NCBI GenBank assembly: GCA_036850595.1
Contig: CM072155.1
Location: forward strand, 5,751,953-5,815,952
Source of the DNA: Rhyacichthys aspro
Lineage: Eukaryota > Chordata > Actinopteri > Gobiiformes > Rhyacichthyidae
DNA: 64,000 nucleotides
Direction: 5' to 3'
Shown one piece after another: positions 12,701 through 24,355 of the stretch. The notes under the pieces were generated by a model that saw nothing but the letters and a program-made list of their open reading frames with translations, was not told the origin of the DNA and made no database searches. Both the position numbers and the translations under genes were made by a program. Position 1 is the first letter of the stretch. Each line of letters begins with the position of its first letter.

Positions 12701-15700
12701 TGTCCTAGTGGAGAATGGACAGTTTAAAACTCAATTACATTTAATACCTCCCAATATGTCCCAACACTGTGACACACTAAACCTAAGGTAACACTTTTTA
12801 TGAATCTAGTAGTCTGTAATGTATCAGGAAAAATTATGAAAGTGCTTTAAATAGAATAATAATTGAAGCTGCCTATAGTACATTCTAGTACATTTTTATT
12901 TATACAGTTATGTTGTAATGCATCAAACTATCATTATATTATGTATTTCTATAAGCTTGCTTTGTCGTCATATAAACTGCAAATCCACACGTCACACTCA
13001 TGTTCATGTGAAAAGCTATGGTAGCCCAGCAGGGACACTCTGGGGCAAAACCGAGTAGAAACAGGTCAGAAATGAGTTCTATAATTTTTTTTTCCCATAA
13101 TGTCCTAAGTCTTAGATTGTGTGCTCAAAAGAAGAAACATGGATGTGCTTTTGCTTTTCAGTTTGTCCTCTCTAGGCATTTGTAGGAACAGGAAGTAATG
13201 GAGGTTAAAATGGCTCCTCCCACTGGGTTCTGTGGAGCTTTAAATTTCAGTTTTTCAATACAAAGAGTGGTAAATTCGTGTGATTAAACACTATTAAACA
13301 ACAAAATGTAACATCTTGGCATCTTCCGGCTTACATCAAAGTCGACTCTCTCTCCTTCAGGAATCTTCGGAGGGGCCAGCTGAGGCACCAAGGGCCTTTA
13401 AATCACAAAGGCACACACGTTAACACTGTGAAATAAGAAAGCAGGGATAAAGTTATAATAAAAAGGCACATACTTGGGTTTGGGGCGCTCTTCTTCTGTT
13501 GATTAAAAAAGCACATGTGAATAATTGTGTTATACTATGAAAGAATAAGCCAGTAATATGAGAGACAACACAGCAAGCATGAAGCTAAGACAGAACACAA
13601 CATTAGAGTTAAGAATAGAGACAAGTACACTGGAGAAGTCAGCAAAAAATACAATACTTAGTTCGGAGGGAGGTAAGGGATTTTTCCATTAAGATATTAC
13701 TAGTAAATGCAAAAGGAGTTTTACATGTTATTGTGAGACAAAGAGCATTTGGGTCCAGGACTGTAACCACGCTGCTGCCATCTCTCACCTTCCTCCTGAG
13801 CGTCTTGATCTGAAGCACCAGCAACACACAAGGCAAGATGGAAGATGGTGAAGTAATAATGACAACGGCATCATGGGATATCAGCCAAGGCAAGAGACGG
13901 AAGCAATGACAGCAAGGAAAAAAACAGACAGAAGCTTAAAACTACAATTTCCCATCATGCACTGAAGCCACGGTGGCTGTAGGAAGATGTAGTTTTACAG
14001 CACATACCGTAAGCAGTTATCATAAAATAATGCACAAACAATTTGATTTGAACGCTTTTAAAGGTGCTGTCTGTAGCTGTTGGCAGCATCTACTGGTGAA
14101 AGTTTAAGTTGCATTGCCACACTCACACCTTTCTTTTCACAAGCCTGTGGGCAGCTACGGTAGCCCTGCAGGGACATACTGTTATCTATGAACAAACCTT
14201 GTGAAAATAGGTGAAATGATGGTTTCTCTTTAGAATTTATTTGGCGAAAAAAGTTCACTTTGTAAATATTTTTTTCACGACAGTTTGTTATGGAAGTAAT
14301 GCCTCCTTCCACTGTGCTCTTTTCTTCTTTAATTGTCTTTGATTGTCTGTCAGCACATAATAGAACTCAAGCAAAGCGTTTAACTGTTAAAAAACTAACA
14401 AATTTGCTACAATAAATAACAAAAGTATATTCTCTTCTAAGTTACTGAAAAAATGTACCCAAAAAGGGATTTACTTCAAATTTACTGGGGAGTCCAGGAA
14501 CAATAAGTGTTAAGTTAGTGTGGGACAAAGTCAGTCTGAGTTAAACCATGTGGGTCCTGCTGTCATCTCTCACCTTCCTCTTGAGCATCTTGATCTGAAG
14601 CTCCAGCAACACACAGTCAGCACAAGGCAAGATGGAAGATGGCAAAATAATGATGAGAGCAGCATCATGGGATATCAGCCAAGGCAAGAGAGGGAAATCA
14701 TGACAAGAGAGAAAGGAGAAGGAAAGAAGTAGAGCGCAAAAGAAGACAGACAGAGGCATAAAACTACAATTTAAAACTACAATTTCCATTGCATTGACAC
14801 CACAATGCAACAGTGGCTGATGGAACACACATTAAAGACTATAAACCATTAAAGAAAGCACATATTGTATCTGGCTGGTAAAATAATGCTTTAATCAGCA
14901 ATGAATTTACGCAAGCATGATTTTATTTAAACATACAACTCTTGTTTAAATTTGTGTATGTAGTTTGTGGCAGTCTGTAAGAAGCTATGGTAGCCTGTTA
15001 GGGACATGCTGTTGTCAATGAAAAAAATTAATTCCAAAAGGCTTTAAGCCTTTTTGCAAAATTGTGAGACATCTCAAATGCCATTGATTTGTAACAACCA
15101 ATCACAGCAGACTGTCCTTTTGGCCTATACTAGCATCAAACCCTTCCAATGGTTCTGTGGAGCATTAAATGTCTAATTTTCCACCATACAAAAATGCAGT
15201 GAGTGTTGTATGAGTTGACAGATAAGAAGAGCAAAGAAATCTCATCTGCAAAGCTGTACTATAAAAAATAGCTACAATTAAGATGTTAAAAACGAAAAAG
15301 AAAAACTGTAATTTATAGTGGGCCCCGGGCTGAAGGGGTTTGGGACCTTTAAGTATTCACTCCGCGTCTCACCTTCCTCTTGGGCATCTTGAGCTGAAGC
15401 ACCAGCAGCACACAGTCAGCACAAGGCAAGATGGAAGTTGGTAAAGTAATGATGAGAACAGCATCATGGGATATCAGCCAAGGCAAGAGAGAGAAGCCAT
15501 GACAGGAGCATGAGAAAAAGAAAGGAAGTATAGAGAGAGAAGCATAAAACTACAATTTCAATTGTGCATTGACACCACAATGCAACAGCGGCTGATGGAA
15601 GATGTAGTTTTATAACACACACTGAGCAAGTAACAAAAGAATAAAGAAGTAATAAAAGAATGCACATATTGTATCTGGCTTGTAAAATAATGCTTTAATC

Positions 15701-18700
15701 AGCAATGAATTTACGCAAGCATGGCTTCATTTAAACATACAACTCTTGTTTAAATTTGTGTATGTAGTTTGTGGCAGTCTGTGGCAGGCTATTTATTCCT
15801 ATTTGCTTTAAGCCTTTATGCAAAATTGTGAGACATCTTAAACGCCATTGATTTGTAACACATAGACCTTTACTAGCATAAACCATTCCAATAGTTCTCT
15901 GGAGCATTTAATGTCTAATTTTCCAACATACATGTGATGATGTTTTTTTTGTTTTTGTTTTGTTTTTGTTTGTTGTTTTTGAGGTGACAGTTAAGTAAAG
16001 CAAAGAAATCTCATCTGCAAAGATGCACTGTAAAAAAAAAAGTCATGTGACAATTTGGGCTCTGGACTGAAAGGGATTTGGTGCTTTTAAATATTCACTC
16101 TGCTGCCAGGGCTCACCTTCCTCTTGGGCGTCTTGATCTGAAGCACCAGCAACATACAGTCAGCACAAGGCAAGATGGAAGACGGCAAAGTAATGATGAG
16201 AGCAGCATCATGGGATATCAGCCAAGGCAAGAGAGGGAAGCCATGACAAGAGAGAAAGGAGAACCAAAAGAAAACAGACAGAAGCATAAAACTACAATTT
16301 CCCATCATGCATTAAAGCCACAGAGGCTGTAAGAAAATGTAGTTTTACAGCACAAACTAAGCAATTAACAAAACAATGCACAAGTAAATTATTCTTAAAA
16401 CCATTTAGCCGACATAGTAATAATTTGTTCTAAACCTGCAACTCATTTTAAGGTGCTGTGTGTAATTTTGGGCAGAATCTAGTGGTGAAAGTTTAGATTG
16501 CATTCCACACTTAACACCACTTTTCCAGAGCCTGTGCGCTACTACGGTAGCCCTGCAGGGACATGCTGTTGTCTATGAACAAACCCAGTCGAAATAGGTC
16601 AAATTATGAGTTAAGTTCATAAAGTCCAACATTCATGAAGTCCACAAAGTCCATCTGAGTTAAACAATATACTGTAGGTCCAAGACTGACAGGGGTTTTG
16701 AGCAGCCATGTCTCACCTTCCTCCTGAGCGTCTTGATCTGCGGCACCAGCATCACAGAAAGTCAACGCAAGACAAGATGGAGGATGACATGGCAATGATC
16801 AGCCAAGCCAAGAAGCAGTGTCGAGAGAGAAAGAGGGGAGGGAGTAGAAAACGCATAGAAGCTTAAAACTACAATTTCCCATCATGCATCAAAGCCAACA
16901 TCCAGTAATGGCTGTAGGATGATGTAGTTTTAGAGCACACACTGAAAGAATGCACAAAGCAGTTATTCTCCACAATCATGTAGCTGGTAAAGTAATGCTT
17001 TCAGGAACAGTGGATTAATGCAAACACGATTTGTTCTAAACATAAAACCCATGTTTAAAGGTGCAGTGTGTACTTTTTGGGTACATCTGGTGTGTTGAAA
17101 AAAGAAACATGAATCCTTTGGCAAATGGAAAGAGTGTTACTTGCAGGGGATTATTAAAAATAGAGTTCCACTTTGTTCAACTGTATACTACGGGATTTTA
17201 CACACTGCACCTTTAAGGTACTTCCTGTAAAATAATGACATCTACTAATATATATCATTTCCTATTAAAGTTACTTATGAAGACATACCTTGGTACACAT
17301 GATCTGATGATTTGGACCAGCACACCATCGACCAATGGGAACAAAGTAGCAGGTCATAGGTCAAAGTTAGTGCAAATAACAAAACAAGCATGAAACAGAG
17401 GGAACAGCTATTCAGCTTCTAAAAAAATGATATCAGATTTGGGATATTACCTTCTCAAAACCATTATGTGTCACTAGAGGCAGACCATATACAGCTAGGT
17501 TCATAATAATAGCAGTGTGTTAAAAAAAAAGTGAGTAAAGCTCAAAATCTGTACAATATAAAAGTTATTTTCATGCACATTATCAAATGTTTCCTTTACA
17601 GAAAGTGAAGAAAAGGGAATATTAGGCTGTTCAAAAAAATTGCAGTGTCTGTATTTTTCTTTACTGAACTTAAACATTTTGGTCGACTCCATACAACACA
17701 GCATGTAGTATGTAGTATTATGTAGTGTCCAGCACAATCATTGGACCTTAATCCAATAGAAAACTTATGGGTGACATCAAAAATGCTGTTTCTGAGGCAA
17801 AACCAAGAAATGCAGAGGAAGAGTCCAGTGGTCCCAGCTATTCACAGTTAGAAACTCGTCAAATCCATGCTACACAGATGTGTCAGCTTCTCACAATCAG
17901 TGGTTCCACTATGAAATATTAGTTTAGTGATTCACATGAAAGATAAATCTAAAGAATTTTTCAGTTTATACAGTAAATGTAGAGAAAAATGTAAAGAAAA
18001 ATGCAGACACTACTATTTTTTTGAACAGTCTAATATTCCCTTTTCTTCACTTTCTGTAAAATAATAACAAATTTAATCATTTTTTTGTTCATTTTTTGTT
18101 TTGATTTGGAATTGAATGTGCAGTGTCCCCAAATCTTTTGCGTGCATGAAAACTAAAGCTAAAGGACTTTGAGCTTTACTCACTTTTTTAAACACACTGC
18201 TATTATTATTAACATAAGTGTGTTTTGGTTCAGCCCATTCTCTCAAAGAGCTTTTAACTACATCTTGTTTCTATTCTTATTTCCCAAGAATTAATTTACA
18301 AATTTTTGTGCAAGCATCAAAGCAGAATCAGTGTCCTTCTATTCGAGGATTAAGACTTAATTACGCTCATCAGAGAGGATGTTCTTGATGATGATGATGA
18401 GCTTCTTGTACAGAAAGAAAGACATGTTTGAGAAAAATGTTTCGCAGAATCTGGACAAGCAAAGAATACATAAAACTGATATTATGTCCAAACAATCCAA
18501 ACAACAACAGTGTATCACCTCCTCCTTCCTCCCCCGGCTGTTCTGTTTCCTCAGGCTCTTCTTCTTCCACCTCCTCAGTTTCTAAAGATCAATCCATAAA
18601 CCAGTTGCATATATAAACATATAAACTACAAGAAATATGTCACACAATATACATTTCAGAAATCATAAAATTACATTAATGTGGTATAGAACTATTGAGG

Positions 18701-19078
18701 CTCAAAGGGATTACAAATAAACTTTTCTATTCAGCCTCTGACTTTTCATTTACTATGAGCATTTCTCAACACCAAGGTGGATTCTGATACATGTGTTATT
18801 AAACCTCAAACATGAGTAATGATAACCATGTAAGTGACAATATAAAGTCTGCTGAATGAAGCCAGGTCCATCCATTTAATTTAGAATTTTGTTTTGTGTG
18901 ATTGTGTGATGTGACAAATATAAAAATGATCTTACCCTCCGTCTGCTCCTCTCTGCATTTGAGTGAAGAAACAGAAAAGTGTTAATTGCAAATGGTTAAC
19001 AAACAGATGGGTGACATCTAGTACTACACAGTAATGAATTAAGTGTACTCACTCGTACTCTTCTTCCACGTCAGACAT
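9708..19078 (-). CDS. tnnt1: Slow skeletal troponin T, with tandem cassette exons
   Basis: Tropomyosin-binding subunit of the sarcomeric troponin complex. Constitutive exons in transcription order: 19053-19078 (MSDVEEEY), 18936-18952, 18519-18581 (acidic), 13474-13495, 13335-13395 (PPKIPEGERVDFD), 12588-12704 (DIHRKRMEKDLLELQ), 11288-11365, 11106-11216, 10920-11029, 9953-10043, 9835-9875 and 9708-9753 (ending GKGKVGGRWK). Without cassettes this gives 260 aa. Six optional in-frame exons lie between 18519 and 13495: one of 15 nt and five of 21 nt, giving up to 300 aa. KPLVPQLAPPKIPEGERVDFDD and HAQKFKKGHGKGKVGGRWK-type ends match TNNT1 better than TNNT2 or TNNT3. The start is the canonical MSDxEE N-terminus. 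The exon ending at 11106 has a weak-looking donor (GTCTGA). A noncoding exon and TATA promoter are inferred near 24.3 kb. Confidence 0.93.
10522..10646 (-). mobile_element. tRNA-derived SINE-like fragment
   Basis: Read on the minus strand this contains GCAGAGTGGTTAGCACC, CTGCCTCACAGG and GTGTGGAGTTTGCATGTTC, in the same order as the common teleost 'gcacggtggc..gttagc' repeat. A second copy of the family is at 46416-46737. It sits in a tnnt1 intron (10043-10920) and is partial. Confidence 0.65.
11823..12325. mobile_element. Non-autonomous hAT-type element with 8-bp target duplication
   Basis: Left end CAGAGGTGTCAAACTCAA. The right end, read in reverse complement, is CACACACGTCAAACTCAA, giving imperfect terminal inverted repeats. 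Both sides carry the identical 8-bp flank CTCTATAG (11815-11822 and 12326-12333), the target duplication length of hAT transposons. The inner ends contain the GGGGCCGC and GGGCCGCATTTGGCCCCCGGGCC sequences typical of this vertebrate hAT group. The middle is an expanded degenerate tandem repeat of TTTTAGTTGGATTTGAACAGG. No transposase frame remains. It is inside a tnnt1 intron. Confidence 0.88.
13009..13310. repeat. Copy of dispersed GGTAGCCCTGCAGGGACAT repeat
   Basis: Diverged copy in the intron between the tnnt1 exons at 12588-12704 and 13335-13395. It carries AAGCTATGGTAGCCCAGCAGGGACAC, then GAACAGGAAGTAATGGA and TTCTGTGGAGCTTTAAATTTCAGTTTTTC, in the family's order. Confidence 0.6.
13789..17050 (-). 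repeat. tnnt1: Tandem array of five tnnt1 acidic cassette exons
   Basis: Five 21-nt exons at 16717-16737, 16117-16137, 15373-15393, 14574-14594 and 13789-13809. All have an AG acceptor (TTCAG, or CGCAG in the first transcribed) and a GTGAGA or GTGAGC donor, and all are phase 1-1. Translated with the G of the previous exon they read DQDAQEE, except 15373-15393, which reads AQDAQEE. Spacing between exon starts is 785, 799, 744 and 600 nt. Flanking intron sequence is duplicated with each exon: a block containing AAGGCAAGATGGAAG and CATCATGGGATATCAGCC, then an AAAACTACAATTTCCCATCA hairpin-like element. In the first four intervals a copy of the GGTAGCCCTGCAGGGACAT repeat follows. The array arose by segmental tandem duplication of one exon plus intron. 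Inclusion of each cassette in mRNA is inferred from intact splice sites, not shown. Confidence 0.85.
14058..16620. repeat. Four dispersed-repeat copies carried inside the exon array
   Basis: Copies begin near 14058, 14940, 15740 and 16448. Each keeps landmarks such as AAGGTGCTGT..TGTAG, TCTAGTGGTGAAAGTTTA, CTACGGTAGCCCTGCAGGGACATGCTGTTGTCTATGAACAAACC (split over the copies) and GTTCTGTGGAGCATTAAATGTC. One copy lies in each of the four intervals between consecutive cassettes. The element was therefore part of the duplicated unit, and unequal crossing-over between copies is a possible amplification route. Confidence 0.7.
17055..17216. mobile_element. 162-bp TTAA-flanked MITE
   Basis: It begins TTAAAGGTGCAGTGTGTA and ends TACACACTGCACCTTTAA. 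These are perfect 18-bp inverted repeats whose outermost four bases are TTAA on both sides. This fits a non-autonomous element with TTAA target sites (piggyBac-like is possible). The same end sequence starts several larger dispersed copies in this window. Confidence 0.75.
17289..17303 (-). other. tnnt1: Candidate 15-nt tnnt1 microexon (DHVYQ)
   Basis: On the minus strand, AATCATCAG is followed by a 15-nt segment and then GTATGTCT, a good donor. Its phase is 1-1, the same as the cassettes and the flanking acidic exons, so it would insert DHVYQ without shifting the frame. It lies between the acidic exon 18519-18581 and the cassette array. A microexon this small cannot be proved without transcript data. 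Confidence 0.5.
17505..18210 (+). mobile_element. Tc1/mariner-like element with transposase remnant
   Basis: Both ends carry AATAATAGCAGTGTGTT followed by an A-run and GTGAGTAAAGCTCAAA in inverted orientation, giving terminal inverted repeats of about 45 bp. An inner inverted pair, TTTACAGAAAGTGAAGAAAAGGGAATATTAGCTGTTC-like, lies about 0.1 kb in from the left end and about 0.15 kb in from the right end. On the + strand near 17732-17770 the translation reads AQSLDLNPIENLW, the conserved C-terminal DDE-transposase motif (SPDLNPIENLW) of Tc1 elements. The rest of the gene is deleted or degraded. It lies in the tnnt1 intron between 17303 and 18519. Confidence 0.85.
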
Positions 19079-19138
19079 GGCTTCAGAAACACACAAAACA
19101 GATCATTATTACATGATCAACATTAATATAAATAAGTA

Positions 19139-19141
<3 letters not shown>

Positions 19142-19215
<74 letters not shown>
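19142..19215. repeat. (TA)n microsatellite
   Basis: About 74 nt of uninterrupted TA dinucleotides just upstream of the first coding exon of tnnt1, in its 5' intron. Length is probably unstable. Confidence 0.95.
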
Positions 19216-19218
<3 letters not shown>

Positions 19219-22200
19219 TAAATGGACCGTTACTATTGGATACGGCAGTAGTGTCTTATTTAGATTATCCTTCATTGTCATTTTTATGTCACACAAAAAC
19301 AAAATTGTGTTTCACAAGTCCACTAGTTAGTATTTCAGAGCACAATTAAACAATAAGTCTAAAATGTATTGTCTAAATATATAAATAGTCTAATTAAACT
19401 ATACATAATAATTATAATATAATTAATTATTTCTGTTATTTACAATTTAGCTGTTGTAACCTCTGACAAATTGCCAAATAACATCCAGATTGGCTCCAAT
19501 ATTTTAAATAAACGTTAGTATATATAGTCATTGAAAGCAACACTGCAACATTTTTCAAGATTATTTACCACTAAAGAAACATTGGTGATACACAGGGTAA
19601 AGTTGCTTCTCAATAAGAATCTTATTTATGAAAGCTGTGTTTCATTGATTTAACCTGATATATATTCTCACCAGGTTACAGTCACTCAGAGTTACAGTGT
19701 GCTGTATTTGAAGAGCAAGCTGCATAAGCTCATGAAAATTATTCTGCTGTTTTCATGTCAGGAAACCTTCAAAATGGATTTGAGGCAACAAACCTTAAAT
19801 ATATATATTTTAAAGTTAAAAAAAAAGTTATGTAGTGTTCCTTTAAAATTTGCTATTTTGCTCAATTATAATGGAACTTTGTTACACTTATTTTTACTGA
19901 AGTAGTCATTTAGATCATCAATTTTCAACTTCTTCTTGGGTCATTTCTAAATAAAGAAACTGCACTTATACCTGACCTGAGTATAGAACTAGCAAACTCC
20001 ACCCACTTCTAATTTTACACACTCCATGAAAGACACTGGCTGTCTCTCAGAACCTGTCAGGGTCTGAGCTGCGACGTGACGTGTGCTATCAGTTCATCAC
20101 ATGTGGACATATTCTCCATCCTTGTGTCATTATTCTCTTTGGAGATACACGCACACAGATTCTTGTGGATATAAATGGTGGCTGTGGGCTGCCATTGTCC
20201 TGACATAAAACCACGCAGAGACACAATGTGGTGAGCAATGACACTGTCTTGGCAGCGCTTGAGCGGATTGATGAAGAGTCAACAGGTGGGAATGTGACGA
20301 GGGTTCCACACTCAAAGACCAACGGGGATAGTATTTCTCACACTTTCTACTCTGAACTCTGGCCGTAACCTCTTTGCTTTGTTGGACAAGCGTTTAGAAA
20401 TAAACAAAATGTGTCAAAAGGAAATGTGTCCTTTTGACCCCCACTTCCCCATGCACAAGAAATGTCCAAAAGCCTCTTAACCCCGCAACAGAATACCTTT
20501 GAGTACAAGAAACAACATAAATCAAGCTTATTTGGACATCCAAATGTCCTTAATCCCTTCAGTTTTGTCTGAGTAGTCCCAGTGATCCTGTATTAAACCC
20601 ACTTTCCGCCACAGTAATAAAAGGCGAAAAGTTTTCAGTCAGTATTGTCGGGAAGCTTTTCTTGCAGGAGATTTTTGATAACAGTAATGGGAAAGTAGGA
20701 ATCTGAACAAAAGTAGATTCAAAAATACAAAATAAAATGATTATTTGAGTATGGCTGATTGACCACATTACTTTTTATTAATTGCATAAAAGAGTTTAGC
20801 AAACTCCCTACAGCTACGATTAGTACTGCTAGCTACAGCTACAACTACTGCTTAATGTTAATAAGCTACTACAAATCCTACTACTGCAGCTACAGCTAAT
20901 GCTACAAATACAGCTGTTAATGCTAAAACTACTACTCCTTTCAGTTGTTGCTAATGCTAATTCTACCACAGGTGCTAAGGTTAATACTACTGCTATGGCT
21001 CTTAATGCTGCTGCTGCTACTACTACTGCTAATGCTACTACTACAGCTGTTAATGCTAAAACTACAACTGCTTCTATTGCTAATGCTAATACTACTAAAG
21101 TTGCTAATGTTAATACTCCTGCTAATGCAACTACTACACCTGCTAATGCTAAAACCACTACTGCTCGTGCTGCTAATACTAACACTACATAGTACTGCTA
21201 ATGCTACAGCTACTACTACTAATACAGGTACCGATGCTAACACTACGTGGTAATGCAAATGCTATTACTACTATCGCAGTTGCTAATGCTAATACATCAA
21301 AACTAAATGTTATCTGAGTAAAAGTAACATTTTTCTCTAAAATACACCAAAGTAAAATAACAAAGAACGTCTTAGGAATTGTACACATCAAGTAATTTTT
21401 CAGAGCAAATGTAGGCTAGTTACTTTTTAAGGCTACTTACTTCCCAACTCTAAAGGCTGTAGGTGGTTGTTTAAAAAAACAATCTTAACATAGGGTTTAT
21501 GGGCTCTAACACCATTTTTTCTACAGTTCTAAAATAAAAAGACACATTTTTCTTTAAGACTGTCAGGACATCATATTAATTTGATTACATTGCAAATAGT
21601 ACAAATTTAAAGAAGCATGTATATAACCTTACTTAACCTCACTGAGCTTCAATAAATAGAACACAAAAGTATGGATCTGAAAAGGACTGTATTCGCGTCA
21701 TTCATTCACGGATTAGGTATGGACAGTTGCACATTGATGAATGGCTGCACATTTCATCACCTCTGTCCGAGCAGGGCAGGGCAGTCCAGTCGGAAAGTGT
21801 CCGTTTGGAGCTAAATGGAGAGAGGGAGCTGGAGTGTACAAATCAAAGGATTTTGGAGAGGATTCAAGTTCCAACATGCCACAGTCATCAGCCACAGTGG
21901 GATAATTTTAGTCAAGGGCAACGTGTGTGTATCTGTGTGGGCTAAAGAGGAATGGCCGTCCAACAATACCTCATTAGCATTTATGATAAGCTATGGTAAA
22001 ATGCTATAAACGTAAAATGTAAAAATGTAACGTGGCATCTGGATTAATGTCCTCTTCTTTGAACACATAAAGATGGTTATCAAAATATGTTACTAGCTGA
22101 AGTGGACTTATCGAATTAAAACAGACTATTTTGGGAAGTCTTTAGACAGGGCACAGAAGGGCTTTGTATAAAACAATAAAAGACTTTGATTTTGAATACC

Positions 22201-24271
22201 CACTTTAACATCTACAGGAAACTTCCACAAGATGTGTTCAAGAGTAAGCTATGCAATCAAAAAAAAATTGTGTATCATAGGCTTGATATATTGTAAGACA
22301 CAGTTTGATCATTAGGATATACTACTACAAAAATTATTAACAGACAAATATACTTAAGAGTAAGATATTAAGCAAATTAGTGCTATGGAATATTTTTCAA
22401 ACTACAAATTACATTATGTTACATTATATTAACTGTCTATGCTGTATTAAGCAGTACTATACAACTTTTTTATACAATAAACTGTCTTGAAGTAAGACAC
22501 AATGCAATGCAACCGGCTCACCATACTACACTATGTAACTCAGAGTTGATGGGTCATGTGAGTGAGTATTTTAGGGGGTGCAAATCCTGAAAGTGTTGCT
22601 TTAACTGAGCCTGTTGCTGAGAACTTCCATAATAAGTATTAAACGACCTGGGAATGTTTTTAGCCTGTGGGGACAGACTGAGTGGGTCACAACTCATTTG
22701 CTGGTGCAAAGCAGGGCAAGCCACCCAAAACTGCGCTTTCTGAGCGTTTTGTTGTGCTGTAACACTACACATTTGCATGTTTACTGTACTGTCAAAACAT
22801 TCCCATCATGTTTTTAGGATATAACTGAACTTTTTGTTTACGTAAAAAATATATGGCCCCTTTTTATAGCCTTTCTCTTTGACAGTTTGTGTTTTCTTTC
22901 ATGAGTGACAATGAGGCAGGGTGGAAATGTGCCACTCTGAAGAGGGAGACTTGTTAATGAGACGACAACTTCGAAACATGACACTAACTCATCCTCAGAC
23001 CGTGTTTTACACACAAATACATGCACTGGCGCAGACTGCATCAGCCTAGATTACACTGGTTTATGTACACACCTGTTTAGTAGCCATTAGCTGGGCGCTA
23101 AAGTTAGCTATAGCCTGATCTCACACTGTTAGCATTCGAGGCTGTTACCTCTGCGAGAACAGAGACAACACTAATGCATCCTCAACACTACTGAGACTTT
23201 AGGCTCTAAATTACTGTGATTAGCTAAGAGATATTTAGACATAGCTTTCGGTTAAATTTGTATTGGCACATAGCATGGTCTTAAAAGCTAACAGACCCTA
23301 CTTACGCGCAGAAAGCGTCAAACTTTCCTTTTATCTAACCCAAAACCTACAGCTATTAACATTTTCCAAGTTACAATCCTGTTTACATGTGGTAGGCTAA
23401 CAATAAGTGCTAATAATAAATAATGTACATTAAAAATACATTTGGACTCTTTAAACCCCATCCAAGTAGAAGAAGCATTGATTTAATCACATTTTTGGTG
23501 CTAGAACTCACTGGATTCCAGGATTCATATCTATAATACTGCATAAAATGTATTGCTTTTGCCAGAACTTTAATGCAATTGATAAATATAATATTGGTAT
23601 TCAAATATGATAACCCAATTCACACTCAGTCAAACAAAAGTATGGTGCATCCCTATTGTTTACATGTGGTATGCTAACAAACAGTGCAAATTTATATATA
23701 TATATATATATTACAAATATTTACACTTTTGACACTATGACCGAATACATTAATTTTATATTTAATTAAAGGGACCTAAACTAATACTGCATTGGTATTG
23801 CTAGAATTGTTATAATAGGTCAATAGGTAAATATAACTGTTATTCGGTTGTAGAGGGTACCCACTGTGATTTGCATTCAGTCCAACAGCTTTAAAGTAGA
23901 AGTAGGCAATATATAATCCAGTACATAACATTTGGATTGTAAATATGGTTAATAGAAATATATTTCTCTATAACCCTTGCGATTTTATAGCAACTGAAGG
24001 AACAGACCTTTCTCACATCGTCTTTATTGCTATAACAATTAGCACAGGTAAAATGTGGGTAATATTGATATACTTTACTTGATGCTACTATAGTCCACTC
24101 TGTTTAAGAGCAGCCTTAGGAAATGTGAAGCAACATCAAGAACACTACATTGTATGATCATACATTCTCTGTTATGGATTTTAACTCAATTAAATCTTTC
24201 TAGGAAAAAAAATCTAGGATGTTACTACACTAATATCTTATAATTTAGCTGACAAATAAACAAAGACATAC
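19216..24271 (-). other. tnnt1: Putative tnnt1 5' intron
   Basis: About 5 kb between the inferred noncoding first exon (donor at 24266-24271) and the exon holding the ATG (acceptor at 19081-19082, 'TTTCTGAAG'). Apart from the two simple repeats listed separately, no exon is recognisable. Frames such as 22554-22778 are unsupported. Confidence 0.45.
20830..21300. repeat. Degenerate GCTAAT/ACTACT trinucleotide satellite
   Basis: About 0.47 kb built from GCTAATGCTACTACT-like units whose length is a multiple of three, so several frames stay open on both strands with Ala/Thr/Asn, Leu/Met or Ser compositions. There are no splice signals or conserved start. This is simple-sequence DNA in the 5' intron of tnnt1, not a gene. 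Confidence 0.85.
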
Positions 24272-24330
24272 CTGCGATAAGGTGTGATAAGTGCAGACAG
24301 CGAAACGATGGAACGAGGGTGGACTAGACA
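24272..24330 (-). other. tnnt1: Inferred noncoding first exon of tnnt1
   Basis: On the minus strand, sequence ending CACACCTTATCGCAG is followed by GTATGTC, a strong donor. It starts about 26-30 nt downstream of a TATA box. The first coding exon needs an upstream noncoding exon because its acceptor is two bases before the ATG. The transcription start is estimated from the TATA spacing, not seen. Confidence 0.55.
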
Positions 24331-24355
24331 ATGACTATTGTGGAGCCACTGGGGG

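Noticed and set aside
20899..21258. Long open frames on both strands with Thr/Asn, Leu or Ser-rich products
   Set aside because: All arise from the GCTAAT/ACTACT simple repeat, whose unit length is a multiple of three. No start context, splice sites or conserved motif.
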